The notes under the pieces: generated by a model | Database searches by the model: none | What the model saw: the letters and a program-made list of their open reading frames with translations, nothing else | Told to the model about the DNA's origin: nothing | From: Aselliscus stoliczkanus | Lineage: Eukaryota; Chordata; Mammalia; Chiroptera; Hipposideridae | Direction: 5' to 3' | DNA length: 64,000 nucleotides | Assembly: GCA_033961575.1 (NCBI GenBank) | Contig: CM066738.1 | Span: 106,231,478 to 106,295,477, forward strand | Shown: positions 22,845 through 34,487 of the stretch, piece after piece | Position numbering within the stretch: position 1 is the stretch's first letter | Layout of the letters: each line of letters starts with the position of its first letter | Program-made: the position numbers and the translations under genes

Positions 22845-24142
22845 TTGGATCTTTGGAAAAGTCATGACACATGTTTGCAACAGATGGCACTAGTTTATTT
22901 TTGAAAGTCCTAAAGTCATGCACATCTATGTTATTGCTATGTCATTTGACAGCTGACAGTTCTAGCTTCATTCTAAAAAAAAAAAAAAATTGAGCGATTT
23001 GGTTGAGGTTTGGAGATTTTACAAAAAGTTGAAGATGGAAGACCAAACTGTGCATTTTTGCCATATTTTATTGTTTTACTTCCATAAAAGGAAGAACATG
23101 TGTCAAGCTTGTGAAAATATGCATAAAGTTTATGGTGACAATGGTCTACAAGAACATCAGTGCCAACGATGGTTCACAAAATTCTGTGCTGGTGATTTTG
23201 ATCTCAATGGTGCTCCTTCATCAGGGAGGCCCACTGAGGTTTATGATGACAAAATAAAGGCATTGATCGAGTCAAACCCATGTTACACGACATGAGAGAT
23301 TGCAGAAACATTGAACATATATCATGCAAGCATTCATGACCACGTGAAGAAGCTGGGATATGTTAGTAAATAAGCTCGATATTTGGTTCCGCATGAACTC
23401 AAAGAAGTTCATTTGATGGCACTTATAAACATCTGCTATATGCTCATAAAATGTGAGGAAAAGGATCCTTTTTTGAAGCAACTGATAACTGGTGATGAGA
23501 AGTGGATTGTTTACAGCAATGTGGTGCGCAAAGGGTCTTGGTCCCAACATGATGATTCACCTCAAATGACATCGAAAGCAGTTATTCATCAGAGGAAGGT
23601 TATGCTCTCAGTGTGGTCGGATTTTGAAGGTGTTGTGTTTTTTGAGCTCCTACCAAGGAACAAAACAATCAATTCCAATGTGTGCTGTCAGCAATTGGAC
23701 AGTTTGAATTCATCCATCATCCATAAACATCCAGAGCTCATTAATCACAAAGGAATTGTGTTCCATTGTGACAACAGGAGACCACACACAAGTTTGATCA
23801 CCCATCAAAAATTGGAGCTTGGATGGGATGTGTTTCCACACTACCCACACTGGCCTGACCTTGAGCGATCAGACTTCCACTTGTTCTGCTCTCTTCAAAA
23901 CTCTTTGCATGATATAACGTTCAATTCAGATGAGGTTGTAAATCAGCACCTTGTTCAGTTTTTCGCCAATAAAGACAGGTCCTTCTATGAACAGGGAATT
24001 ATGAAGCTCACTGAAAGATGGCAAAGGGTTATCGAACAAAATGGGCAATGAATGTATCATTGATTGGTCTTTATTCTTTATATAAATAAATGACCTTTGA
24101 AAAACATAGACAAAATACATCATGAGTTTTCCAAAGATCCAA
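22845..24142 (+). mobile_element. Structurally complete mariner DNA transposon
   Basis: This 1298-bp element has 23-bp terminal inverted repeats with one mismatch: TTGGATCTTTGGAAAAGTCA... at 22845-22867 and its complement at 24120-24142. TA dinucleotides lie immediately outside at 22843-22844 and 24143-24144, the target duplication of Tc1/mariner elements. Size, ends and coding layout are those of a full-length mariner. The only large defect is in the transposase gene (two stops). It is not from the same family as the copies at 12196 and 34188. Confidence 0.95.
23035..24051 (+). pseudogene. mariner DD34D-type transposase, two stop codons
   Basis: Cut-and-paste transposase of the mariner family; 338 codons counting through the stops, close to the usual 340-350. 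I take ATG 23035 as the start because it fits the family N-terminus; the open frame extends upstream to 22990 without ATG. The N-terminal helix-turn-helix region reads through QRWFTKFCAGDF and SGRPTEV. In-frame TGA at 23293 (codon 87) and TAA at 23371 (codon 113) break it; there is no frameshift. The catalytic aspartates are present at 23494 (ITGDEKW), 23770 (HCDNRRPH) and 23872 (RSDFHLF), codons 154, 246 and 280. Only 33 residues separate the last two instead of 34, so one codon appears deleted after QKL. The copy is therefore inactive but little decayed. Confidence 0.92.
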
Positions 24143-24389
24143 TACATATATGTATATATGAACTATAAATTAAAATGTTGGATCAATAGTCCTAAAATGA
24201 AGAGCTATGGTCTCCAGAGTCTATCTCATGAAAAAAGAGGTTTCCATCCAACCAGAAGGACTGTATAAATACACTGTATTGTTATTTATTCTTTGAGGCC
24301 CACTGTCATTCTTTTTGAGGACCCAGATAATGATGGCCTAATTCCTGTTTGAGGTTCTTTGTCATATCTTATTGAGGACCCACATAATT

Positions 24390-24530
24390 AGAGGGAGGTC
24401 AAATACATGGTGATGGAAGGAGAACTGACTCTGGGTGGTGAACACACGATGTGATGTATAAATGATGTTTTATATAAATGTACACTTGAAACCTATATAA
24501 CTGATGCACCCCCAAAATTAAATAATAATG
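24390..24530 (+). mobile_element. L1 3' terminus, sense
   Basis: GGTGATGGAAGGAGAACTGA, CTGGGTGGTGAACACACGAT and TACACTTGAAACCTATATAA are typical of the last 150 bp of L1 in Laurasiatheria. It is heavily 5'-truncated and ends in an A-rich tail. Confidence 0.8.
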
Positions 24531-27500
24531 TTTAAAAAGGTATTCTGCTAGTGAAAATTCAAATTGGCTGAGTATTATATATTTAGCCACTATCTTGAAA
24601 TGAGAATTTAACAATAAAATAACGAGTGGTTAGATTGTGATAGTGATACAATTTTTAAACAAACAGACATGCAAGTTGAATAATTCTATTTATTCTAAAG
24701 TTTTGCATCAATATTTAATTAAATTTATATGAGACTTTATGAAAGCCATTATTAGATCTTTCTATTTTCAATTTACAGAAATAAATTCTTATGTTGTGAT
24801 ACCTCTTAACTATACATAAAACAAAGAAGTAAATGGGTTATGATATAAATCATTCATTCACTATTTCTTATTTCAAGTAATGTATTTATTGCAAGGATCT
24901 CCTGTCTTTCAACTGTAGAATTTACATTAGAAAAGGTGTTATTTTCTTATAGGTATAAAGTATTTAACAAATTATCATTTGTCAACAGAATGCAAATTTT
25001 GACTTTAAAAGCATAACTCTACTACTAAATACATTTGATAAGTAGTGGACTAGATAGCCGATAACTTTCATATTTTATAAGTAAATAATACTTTGGGGCA
25101 TTGATTAAAATATTAAAATTTTCAGTATTACCAAGTGAATATAAATTGGGTACATATTAGAATAAAAAAAATATTTTGTATCAAGAATAGGCGATAAGGG
25201 GGTATAATTAGCCAACAATTGACAAAAACATATATTTAGGTACTATGTTAGTGTTGTATAATAACAAATATAAAACACATTATCTTCAACTTCAAAAAGA
25301 TATAAATTAATATAACCTTTTGTGTTTAAATGAATTTAAGAGCTATGTAACAGATTTCTACAGGTTAATCAGAAATTAAAACATTCATCTAATTGGAATG
25401 CTCTTATCAGAGAACTATGTAACATGTTTGAGCTAATTGAATATGAACATTTAGGACAGAAAGCTAGGATTTTAAGCTGACTTTGGCTCTGCTCCATACT
25501 CCTTTCTTATCTTTAGACTCATTATTTACATAATGGAGATGACAGAAATACTTAGAGTATTCAATACATTTAGTGTATTTGTCCTTGGTTACTTTCTGGT
25601 AACAGAACACAAATTTTAATGAATTAGAAGTCAAACAAAGGATGGTGATTTATGTTATGAGATGCTCAACAAAGCATGAATTATGCAATATTTTTCAAAT
25701 TGAGACTCACTATCAAAATTATTGGTGAAAAGAAAGAAAGAAAAAAAACCCTCATCTATTTGTAAGATGAACTATGCCATCACTACTGAATATGTGATTA
25801 ATGAGAAATGCTGTAGTTCACCTATTGTCTAATTTTTAAGGAAAAATAACATCACTTACGTTTCCTAAATAACATCTTTTAACTTGAGATTTGATGGTAA
25901 GCATAGATTTTTTTTTCCTGTTCATATGGATTGTGTTTGATTGTCAAAAGGAAATTTAGCTTGATAGATTTATGAGTTTCCCATAGGTAGCAGTTTACCT
26001 GGTTTGGGGATAACTGGGAAATGCCTGCTCCACACTTTTAAAAAGTATGTTTCAGGAGGACCTGCCTTTTATAGGTGAAGAATGTGTCTGACGCTTTGAG
26101 TACAATGAACTAGAAACTTTCAGCGGGAAACATATCAATCTTGTCTGTGATATGCTTCGAGTACTTCTAGCCAACCCCAGTTATTGATGTTGCAAATTGG
26201 TTCTTAAAGTGTCTCTTCACTCTTTCAAATTGATGAAGCACTTGAGCTGCAGGTTCTTGAAAATTATTTGAAAGAAAACTCAGCTCTCATCTATTTTGTC
26301 TGCAGGATAAATTAAGGCAACGTTTCCTTTGTGTCATGATTGAAAATCCCATTTGTAGGCTTGCACTATTAATGTCTTTGTGAAAAGACCTCATGGAAGA
26401 GATTTAAGAATCCCTTTGATTTACTTTTCAAGGATTACTTCTAGAAAACTACTTTGGAAAATTATAATGGATGCTGTTTCTTTGTTTAGTCCAAAAGAAG
26501 TGAGGAGACTATGTGACTCATTTCCTCTTGAGTTCCATCTACAAACAATGATAGTGCTAATTTCTCCATTCCTGCCTATAAAGACAACACATTCCACAAA
26601 GTCTAGGGGCTCAGTTGTGCCTTAATTTCTACATTTCCAGATTGACTAGCCAATGGCAAGCGACTTGATAACACATGAAGACTGACATCCAATGCCCAAA
26701 GTAAACAAATAGTAAGAATTAAATATGTAAAATATATAACACAATCATTTCATTCTTTAGATGAATTTTCAGGGAGATATGTAATTTATTTGAAAATTTT
26801 AATGGCCTAAAGGAGTTAAGATAACAGTTTCCTCTGTTACCATAAGATAACGGAGGGAACATACTTATTTAGTTTTTTACAGGGATAATTCAGCCACAAA
26901 ATTCATATTAGTAATGAGTTTTTTTGTCCTCTGTATTGAGAGGACATTAGAACCACTTTCTGTCTAAATTTATATTCCATCTTCCCTTCAATGGCTCAAT
27001 TCTTGATACATGCCTTCTGTCTCATTATCCACTCTCCTTTTCTTACTTTTTGATTTCTCTTCAGTTTCAACGCTCCTTAATTTCCTCTGTAGTCACCTAA
27101 CATTTTCTATTATCCTTCACATTCATTCAATGGCCCTTTAATTGCCATTCATTATAGGCCTGTCAGGAAGTTGAGGAAACTAGAAATTTTTATGACCTAA
27201 AAAAAGCTTTTGGACTTACTGAGTTATCTCTGAGATTAAATTTCTCGTTATATGAATGAATATAACTTGTCTCTCTTGTTGAAATACTTCTCTTAAAAAG
27301 AGATTAATCTTACCTTGATGTTAGCTAATATTATGAAGGTGAATGATTTTCCTATCTGTTTTGAAATTTGGATACTGCAAATAAAATACAGGATATGAAT
27401 AGATGATATACATATTTGTGCATATACGAGTGTGTATATGATAAATATTTTATATGCACATATTGTGGATGTATAAACAAACTATGTATAACAAACAGTC

Positions 27501-28402
27501 TCTCTTTACAAATAATATGCAGATATATTAATTAGTATTTTATTAGTTTACTACCTCAATTTTGATTTGTCCAGAAAGATTAGAAATATTTATGAATAAC
27601 TGATGAAAAAGTGGAATCCCTCAAAAGACATATGTGATTTTTCATTGAGAATGAGGGCATGATTATAGGATCCAATTCATGTTTAAGTCATTATATACGT
27701 TTATTCACAAACTAAAGACTAATTTAAGTTATAATGAAGTATAAATACAAGTTATCGTTATAAATCATTATAAAATATGTTGATTCTTTGCCAAATGTGT
27801 ATGTACATCAGAATCAACTGAAGACTTAAAACAAAATGAGCGTCTCTCATCCTGACTAAATTTAATTCCATTTGAATATGTCTCAGATTTCAAATATTGC
27901 GTTTTACAAATCTTCATCAGTGAATTTATTGCATTTTACTCGCCAATTACCATTGACTTGCAGAAAAATCAGGAGCTCATACACAGAACACCAAGATTTC
28001 TGTTTCTACTCATGGCACACCTTGGAGTCTCTTCCATGGAAGAAAGCAGTTGGTAGTTGCCATACTCAATATCACTGCTTTTATAAACAAATACAATACT
28101 GGAAGTGGAAAAACAAACAATATATGAACTGGGGAAATAATGTGATTTAAATTTAGACACTGCTATTTAAGCGAGTTAAGTAAATGGATATTTTTTCCAG
28201 TAATTTTTTTTTACTGTCGGTATATGTATAAGCAGATATTTGAGTGAATATTATGCCATTTTGTCTCCAGTAGACCCAAATCCTTTAGTGCATAAAGCAT
28301 GAGCTGTGATTAATTCAGAATTGACTCTGGCTCTGATCAGCTGACATGACATTTTGATGCAATGCAGGTGAATCCTGAATACAATGATAATAGTTGTGTT
28401 CA
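24531..28402. other. Unassigned AT-rich DNA, mostly unique
   Basis: Apart from a MIR-like patch at 25475-25562 nothing could be assigned. Frames of up to 92 codons (26380, 27872) show no domain, no start context and no conserved-looking composition. Confidence 0.5.
25475..25562 (+). mobile_element. MIR SINE fragment
   Basis: GGCTCTGCTCCATACTCCTT followed by CTTTAGACTCATTATTTACA and TAATGGAGATGACAGAAATA follows the MIR core order. Confidence 0.55.
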
Positions 28403-28418
28403 GAAATAGTTAATATCA

Positions 28419-28850
28419 GGGCTGGCTGAGTGGTGCATTCGTTAAGAGCTGGTTTGGGATGCCAGCAGCCCCGGTTCGGATCCCACATATGAGGGCCAGT
28501 GACACTGCCCTCTACAGCTAACAACAGCTCCACCTGGAGCTGGGCTGCGCGAGCCCCAGCAATGGTGTAGGCTGCAGCCCCTGCTGCAGTGGGCTGCCAT
28601 AGGCTACAGTGAGTGGCCGGCAGCCAGCGTGAGCTGCCAAGAGCCGCGGTGGGCGACCATCCAGAGGCCGGCGACCGATCTGCCTCATCCGGGAAGAGCG
28701 CAATGATGATACCAACATGGGCCAGTGAAACAACGTCCTCCGCAACTAGACTGAAGAACAAAAAGACAGCAACTTGTCTGTTCCCCTTCCCCGACTGCCC
28801 AACGCTGTTCCCCTCCCCCAATTCCCCAATAAAATCTTTAAAAAAAAAAA
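28419..28850 (+). mobile_element. Long chimeric SINE (Rhin-1-type head, VES-like tail)
   Basis: The first 100 bp are a Rhin-1-type unit up to GCCAGTGACACTGCCCTC, where short copies begin their A tail. Here it runs into about 330 bp more: CTGCAG-rich sequence, then ACCAACATGGGCCAGTGAAA, CCGCAACTAGACTGAAG, and a tail with AATAAAATCTTT(A)n. A 16-bp direct repeat with one mismatch, GAAATAGTTAATATCA, flanks it at 28403-28418 and 28851-28866, so the whole 432 bp moved as one unit. It is the longest of three copies. A 168-codon minus-strand frame over it is a GC-rich repeat artefact. Confidence 0.9.
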
Positions 28851-28866
28851 GAAATAGTGAATATCA

Positions 28867-29514
28867 TACTTTTTATATTCTTACATTCAAATGGAATTCC
28901 ATGTAAGAAGATACCCTTGCAAATCATTGGTTATTATGATTACTTAAAGACTATGCATGACTGGAAATAAATAAGAATCCCACTAAGAAAAATGTCATAT
29001 ACTCTATAGCTGTCAACATCTTTGTTATAGCATGGAAGAGCTAGAAAACTCACAACACAATTTTTTAAAACTTCAGAAATTATTTGATGCTCAACTCAAA
29101 TGATCTCCTTAGGAGTTTTCTCTTATCACATATAGGATCCCCTCTTATGCAGCATTTCTACTTTTCTGACTTTTGAAAATGTGCATTTTGGCCTATTTAT
29201 CACATAGGAATCTGACATAAGGTTGTGTATTTTTGTTGCCATGGAGAAACTTTCATGAGCCTTCTCCTGGCAAATGACCATTAGCTGCTGGCAGTGGATC
29301 ATGGCCCAAGATCAACTTTGAACACTAATATGCTGGCTGCATCTTAGGCATCTTGTCCTGTATCACACACATTTCACAAAGTTTAGCTACTTTTAAGAAT
29401 TAAGTGACAGTAAATGTGTAAGTAGAAATACATAGTAAAATGTATTACATGGTTGATGCTATTCAAAATATAATTTTTCTAATTAATGGATTTAAAATTT
29501 GATCTCTAGTCAGA

Positions 29515-29515
<1 letters not shown>
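28867..29515. other. Unassigned non-coding DNA
   Basis: Possibly unique sequence. GTTGCCATGGAGAAAC at 29239 resembles an RFX X-box with two extra bases; no function is shown. Confidence 0.45.

Positions 29516-29560
<45 letters not shown>
29516..29560. repeat. (AT)n microsatellite
   Basis: Pure AT run of about 22 units. Confidence 0.97.
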
Positions 29561-29563
<3 letters not shown>

Positions 29564-29894
29564 GATAGACTTTTTTTTACTCAATTCCTTCAGTTGCACA
29601 AGATAAGATATTTGAAGTACTGCAAATGTTATATACTTGCGTAAAATTATAAAGATAAAGGCCCTTCAGGATTCTAAAAGTACCACTTTTGTCATCTATG
29701 TGCATTCAAAAATTAAAATTAAGACATTTTGCTAAAACTCACAAATATTTCATAAATTTTAAAGCTGCTATTCTGCTTAATTGCATCTTTTTTTTAGCTC
29801 ATGTTTCCAAAACAGTAGAGTAACTTATCTATCAGCCCTTTGCTTATGCACATAATCTTTTCATATTGAGGGTGTTGGTCACAAATATAAAAAC

Positions 29895-30160
29895 ACTACA
29901 TTTATGTATTCAGGTGTACAATTCTGTAACACATCGTCTATATATTGCATTGTGTGTTCACCACCCAAAGTCAGTTTTCCTTCCATCACCATATATTTGA
30001 CCCCCTTTACGCTCCTCTACCACCCCTCTCCCCCCTTACCCTCTGGTAGCCACTAAGCTGCTATCTCACATCATCCTTTATAATACTATTTCATAATCTA
30101 TACATGTGGTTATATCATCCATTGATTTCACTGAAAAGTGAGAAGACAGAACAACTCAAT
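29895..30160 (-). mobile_element. L1 3' end, antisense
   Basis: ACATCGTCTATATATTGCAT, GTGTGTTCACCACCCAAAGT and CCTTACCCTCTGGTAGCCAC match the antisense L1 3' UTR also present at 57955-58600. Confidence 0.8.
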
Positions 30161-31546
30161 TTACAAGAGAAACATATATCTAGAAAGATATATCTAGATA
30201 TCAACACATCCATTAATAGATAAACTCCTAGATATAGTTGCATATGTGTATTCATCTATATATTCATATCTCTGTGTCAATTTATCTACAAGTATGTATC
30301 AAATTTTGCATTTAAGTTTGACTGTGGCACTATATTTTTGACCTGCAGTAAGTTTTCTGGCCTCGGAAAGTTGCAGTATCTTCAAATGCTCAATAAGAGC
30401 ATCTTCATAATAACATAACAACGAGATCACAAGAATAAATGGCTATGTACAGTGACTGGAACCCGGAAATTAGAATGACTCAACAGAAATACCTATTTTA
30501 ACATGATTATAATGATTGACAAATGACTCCACTTTTGAGCATAGATGTTTGGTCTTACTGAATGATTTTAATAAACTTAAAAATTATATTTCTCTTCTTT
30601 CATCATTTTAGCATTATAATTTCTAAGTATGGGTTTGACATCATAGTCAGTCTTTCTTCAAAAATATTTAAGACATATTTAATAAGGAAACACCTCTGGG
30701 AAATAATACTGTTTCTGTTGATAAATCTGTTTCAAGAATGAGGTAGAAAACATTGTTTTATTAAATGTTCTCACTAAAATCTTTAGGGAAAGAAAAACAA
30801 TTCACGAATAGTAGTTTAAAAAAAATCATTTTTCCAAAGATACAATTTCAATGAATTATATTTTACCTTGATTTGTTTGGGGGAATGTGTGATTTTGGAA
30901 CACAAGCACTTATTTAGGGGGGCATTTTTTTCAGAGAAGCTAAGTGCACCTCGCATTGTTTTATTTTTGATACATTGCAATATGTAATGCTGTCAACTTC
31001 AAATTTTCCTGGCTTTTTATCTCCGAAATCAGTGCTTACTTCTAATGTTATTTAGACACAATTTCTTGACGGTAGAAATAACTCATAAATACAAAATCTT
31101 ATGGTATATTATGCATTTTAGTTTGTGACATGAAAATGTAATTACTGTATAATCCAGAATGAAATGTACTGTGTATTTAGCTTTATAATGTGCAAATTCA
31201 TACAAGTGCACTTATAAGTATGATTATATTATATAAATGAATTTGCTCATCAGCATATTTATTATAAAACAATCCACTGACTTTCTTTCATAAATTTAAT
31301 GGCAGATATAGCAATTTCCCATAATACCTGAAATATTATTTGCATTCATGTAGAATTAAGAAGTTCTGTATATACTCAAGAAATTGTACAGGAAAGGCTA
31401 TAGGTTTCCAAGATAAATATATGCTTACAGTTAGGGAAAGAATAAAAGAATGCATTTAGGAAATGAAATACATATAGGAAAATTAATTTGTGTTGTTGTC
31501 ATTATATCTATCCCTCTAAAGTTATTTTAGAAATAATAAGCATAAA
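30161..31546. other. Unassigned AT-rich DNA
   Basis: No recognised repeat or gene. Many TAAT-type A/T motifs, as expected from composition. Confidence 0.5.
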
Positions 31547-31552
31547 TATGGT

Positions 31553-32002
31553 TGTCACGTCCAGCGTGGCAAGGGCAAGTGGGACACGAGAGGGGCGACG
31601 CAGATTAAATAAAGACAAGAGACAGAAGTAAGATAAGAGCGAGACCAAGGGTCTCAGCCAGAGAAGACTGAGCTGAGCCCAAGGGACTCAGCCAAGGAAG
31701 ACTGAGCCCCGAATCGGATCAACGCATAGCTTTTATTGATAATCTTTAAGGAAGTAAACTGCAGTAAATCATTAACTGTGTATCCATGTGTGTCTTAGGC
31801 TCCTTTCCCATTAACCTGAACATCCATCTATCTTTTGTGTCCCAAGGAACTGACCGTTCTCACCACATGCCTCAATAGGTCATATGCACCCTCCAAGGGG
31901 TATGAAAAAACAATAAGAGCAGAGGAACAAGTTTTATGCTTCAGCAAGCCCATTAGGGCCAGCTTGCAAGCCCTTTGATGTTAGGGATTACGACCCTCAA
32001 CA
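31553..32002 (-). mobile_element. Solo LTR of an endogenous retrovirus
   Basis: Read on the minus strand this 450-bp block starts TGTTGAGGGTCG and ends GGACGTGACA, the TG...CA ends of a retroviral LTR. A 6-bp direct repeat, TATGGT, flanks it at 31547-31552 and 32003-32008. That duplication length suits class II (beta-like) elements. A TATA-like CATAAAAC lies at about 31931-31940 and an AATAAA signal at 31732-31737 (both minus strand), giving a plausible U3-R-U5 order. No internal viral gene is adjacent, so the provirus was reduced to one LTR by recombination. The family is not one I can name. Confidence 0.85.
31650..31712. repeat. Imperfect tandem duplication within the LTR
   Basis: AAGGGTCTCAGCCAGAGAAG and AAGGGACTCAGCCAAGGAAG, each followed by ACTGAGC, lie in tandem with a unit of about 34 bp. 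Confidence 0.8.
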
Positions 32003-32008
32003 TATGGT

Positions 32009-32439
32009 AAGAAATATATTTATGTTTTCTTTGAGTATTATTTTATAACAATTTTTTCTCACAGTTCATATCACCGATTCTCCAATTTCTTACCTAATTC
32101 TGGGCTTCTTTTCTTCCTTTTCCTACATTTTAAAATATGATTTATTGCATCATGAGGGCAACTTTTTTTTCTGTAATGATATACCTCCAGTTTAATAATG
32201 AAAATCAATTTGAAAATATAACACACGATGTTAAAATTTCCTCCATAGTTTTTAAACAATATTTCTACTAAAGTTTCATAACATTGAAAGAGTGTTGTTG
32301 CTAAGACACTTTTCAAAAATGTAATTTAAAAAATTTAAACTTTCTATAGTACTTGTCAACTGCTGAATAAACAGTCTGATGCATAGGGATCAGAGCAAGG
32401 TGATCATACTGGACTTTACTTACATATTGATATAACCTA
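32009..32439. other. Unassigned non-coding DNA
   Basis: An 81-codon minus-strand frame has no domain. Confidence 0.5.
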
Positions 32440-32690
32440 CTCTACTGCCAAAGCCACGTGCTATAGTCTCAGTGGCTTGAACAACAGGAATTTATTTTCT
32501 CACTATTCTGGAAGCTAGAGGTCCAAGATCAAGGTGTCTGCAGGTTTGGTTTCTTCTTGGCTTGCAGAGAGCTCCCTCTTATTATGTCCTCACATTTTCT
32601 ATTGTTGTCTGTGTCCCAATCTCCTTTTCTTATAAGGACACCAGTCCTATTGGATGAAGACCTCAATATATGAATTTTGGTTGTGGTGGG
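32440..32690 (+). mobile_element. Old mammalian interspersed repeat, family not named
   Basis: TCAGTGGCTTGAACAACAGG, CACTATTCTGGAAGCTAGAG, GTCCAAGATCAAGGTGTCTG and TTATAAGGACACCAGTCCTA form a sequence common in many mammal genomes. I recognise the text but not the formal family. Confidence 0.6.
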
Positions 32691-32929
32691 AAGGGGAGGG
32701 CACAGTTAGGTTAGGCCTATATCTACATTCGTAAACACAAACAGGTATTGACAGACTTCAGCTATTTTATAAATATATATTAATTGTTTGACTACGTGAG
32801 TTTTTTCAGGTAGTAAAACCCATATTGTCTTAATAATAGTATTCATGGCTTGGCGACATTGATTGTATTTCAGTTTTTCCGACACATAAGTGTTCAATAA
32901 ATGATGGCTGAGTGTTAGGGGACTCAGTT

Positions 32930-32954
32930 GAATGAATGAATGAATGAATGAATG
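32930..32954 (+). repeat. (GAAT)n microsatellite
   Basis: Six tandem GAAT units. Confidence 0.93.
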
Positions 32955-33761
32955 ATCACTTAAGGAAACAAATGAAACATACTGAAATTTTACTTATCTC
33001 ATAGTGCTAGTATAATGTACTGATACCTATACCTATGTGTATGTGTATTAATAAATCTGCCAATAAGTGTTAGGAATATTTTAACCTTTCTACCAATAAT
33101 AGCCTGATTCAAATTTACCTCCTTCAGGAATGTAGGTTAGTCCTGCTTTAGTTATTCTGTTCTCACTGCTCAAGGTCAGCACGCGTGAATTGAGCTTGAA
33201 CCTGCCTGCATGTGCTGGCATGCTACTAGAAAGAAAATGCTGATAGCTAGATACGGATATATTTTGTCTGTGCAAATTAATCTGTGTGACCATCAGGGGC
33301 AGAGGCTGCACTTTTATTGTCCCCGTATCACACCTAAATAGGTTTTCTATACACAGTGGTAAGCCAATAAATTTCATACTAACACATTCATGAGACCCCA
33401 GTTGACATTTTTTTTTTTTTTTGTCTTTTGCTGCCTAGGAGTTGAAGTGTACATTTCAATTAGAGCTCCAGTTACTGAAAAGACAGATTTGTCACAGGAA
33501 CTAGAGTAAGCAATTTGTCAGGTTGTTTTCATGGAGCCATAAAATAGTGTTTCAGACTCAAAGTGATATTTGGGGATTACTATGCCATGTTCTGAAATTC
33601 AAAAAAAGCAGTATATGTATGCATAACAGATGAAGTACATTTCAAAAATGAAAATGATTGCAGTCCATAGAGTTTGTAAATCAATTTGTGAAACACTTCA
33701 GGATGGAAGGAACTAAACAATAAATACAGGTTGTGGAAGGAGGCATATTTGTTGTGTAAAT
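32955..33761. other. Unassigned non-coding DNA
   Basis: A 95-codon minus-strand frame at 33090-33377 has no domain. Poly-T at 33410. Confidence 0.45.
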
Positions 33762-33853
33762 ACAATCTCCTCCGCCTAGAAATTTTTAACCCCATACCAA
33801 TCTCCATACAATCTCCTCTGCCTAAAAGTTTTTAACTCCATACCAATCTCCAA
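33762..33853 (+). repeat. 46-bp tandem duplication
   Basis: Unit 33762-33807 begins ACAATCTCCTCCGCCTAGAA and unit 33808-33853 begins ACAATCTCCTCTGCCTAAAA; both end CCATACCAATCTCCA plus one base. About five mismatches separate them. Confidence 0.93.
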
Positions 33854-34103
33854 AACAAATTCCAAGCCCCATTTTTGATGTAATTTGAACATATTTTGTG
33901 ATAGAAAATCATTCTAGGTATGACAAAAACAGACGGCCTGCTGCTCTGGCTTTGCCTCACATAACGGTGATTTGATTGAACCCCAATCCTTCAGAGTTCC
34001 TTCTCAGCAAATATCAGTTCTTATTTACTTACTTGTAATTTCAGCCCCCAGCTCAAAATAGCATTTATTATCCCTGTTTTACACATGAAGAAGTTAAATA
34101 GAA

Positions 34104-34187
34104 TCACACACACACACACACACACACACACTATATGTATATATATACACACACATATATACACACATACTATGTGTGTGTATTTCT
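34104..34187. repeat. (CA)n/(TA)n compound microsatellite
   Basis: CA run, then TATATGTATATATATAC and further CA/TG units, directly left of a mariner fragment. Confidence 0.9.
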
Positions 34188-34358
34188 GACTATTCCAGAA
34201 AAAGAGTTTTAAAATTGCTTTGATGGGTGACTAGGTGCTGCCATCAGTGCATAACTTCCCATGGGGAGGACTTTGAAAGTGACAGTAGTAACATTCAGCA
34301 GTGAGGCATGTAGCACTTTTTCTAGGATGAGTTTGTGAACTTAATTGTTCAGCCTTGT
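34188..34358 (+). mobile_element. mariner 3' fragment
   Basis: AAAGAGTTTTAAAATTGCTT, CATGGGGAGGACTTTGAAAG and GAGTTTGTGAACTTAATTGT parallel the right half of the mariner at 12196-12770. Only the C-terminal coding remnant and right terminus survive. Its right end is at a TA that abuts the MITE at 34362. Confidence 0.8.
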
Positions 34359-34361
34359 ATA

Positions 34362-34487
34362 CAGAGTGTGCAAAAAAATGTATATACATTTTAAGAAAGG
34401 AAAAACTGTATTAAAATTGTAATACTTAATATATACTAATAACAAAGGTGAATACAAGTCATATGTATACATTTTTTTGGCACCCTC

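Noticed and set aside
28315..28821. 168-codon minus-strand frame
   Set aside because: It lies almost wholly over the GC-rich long SINE, and similar frames appear in its other copies. It is repeat-derived.
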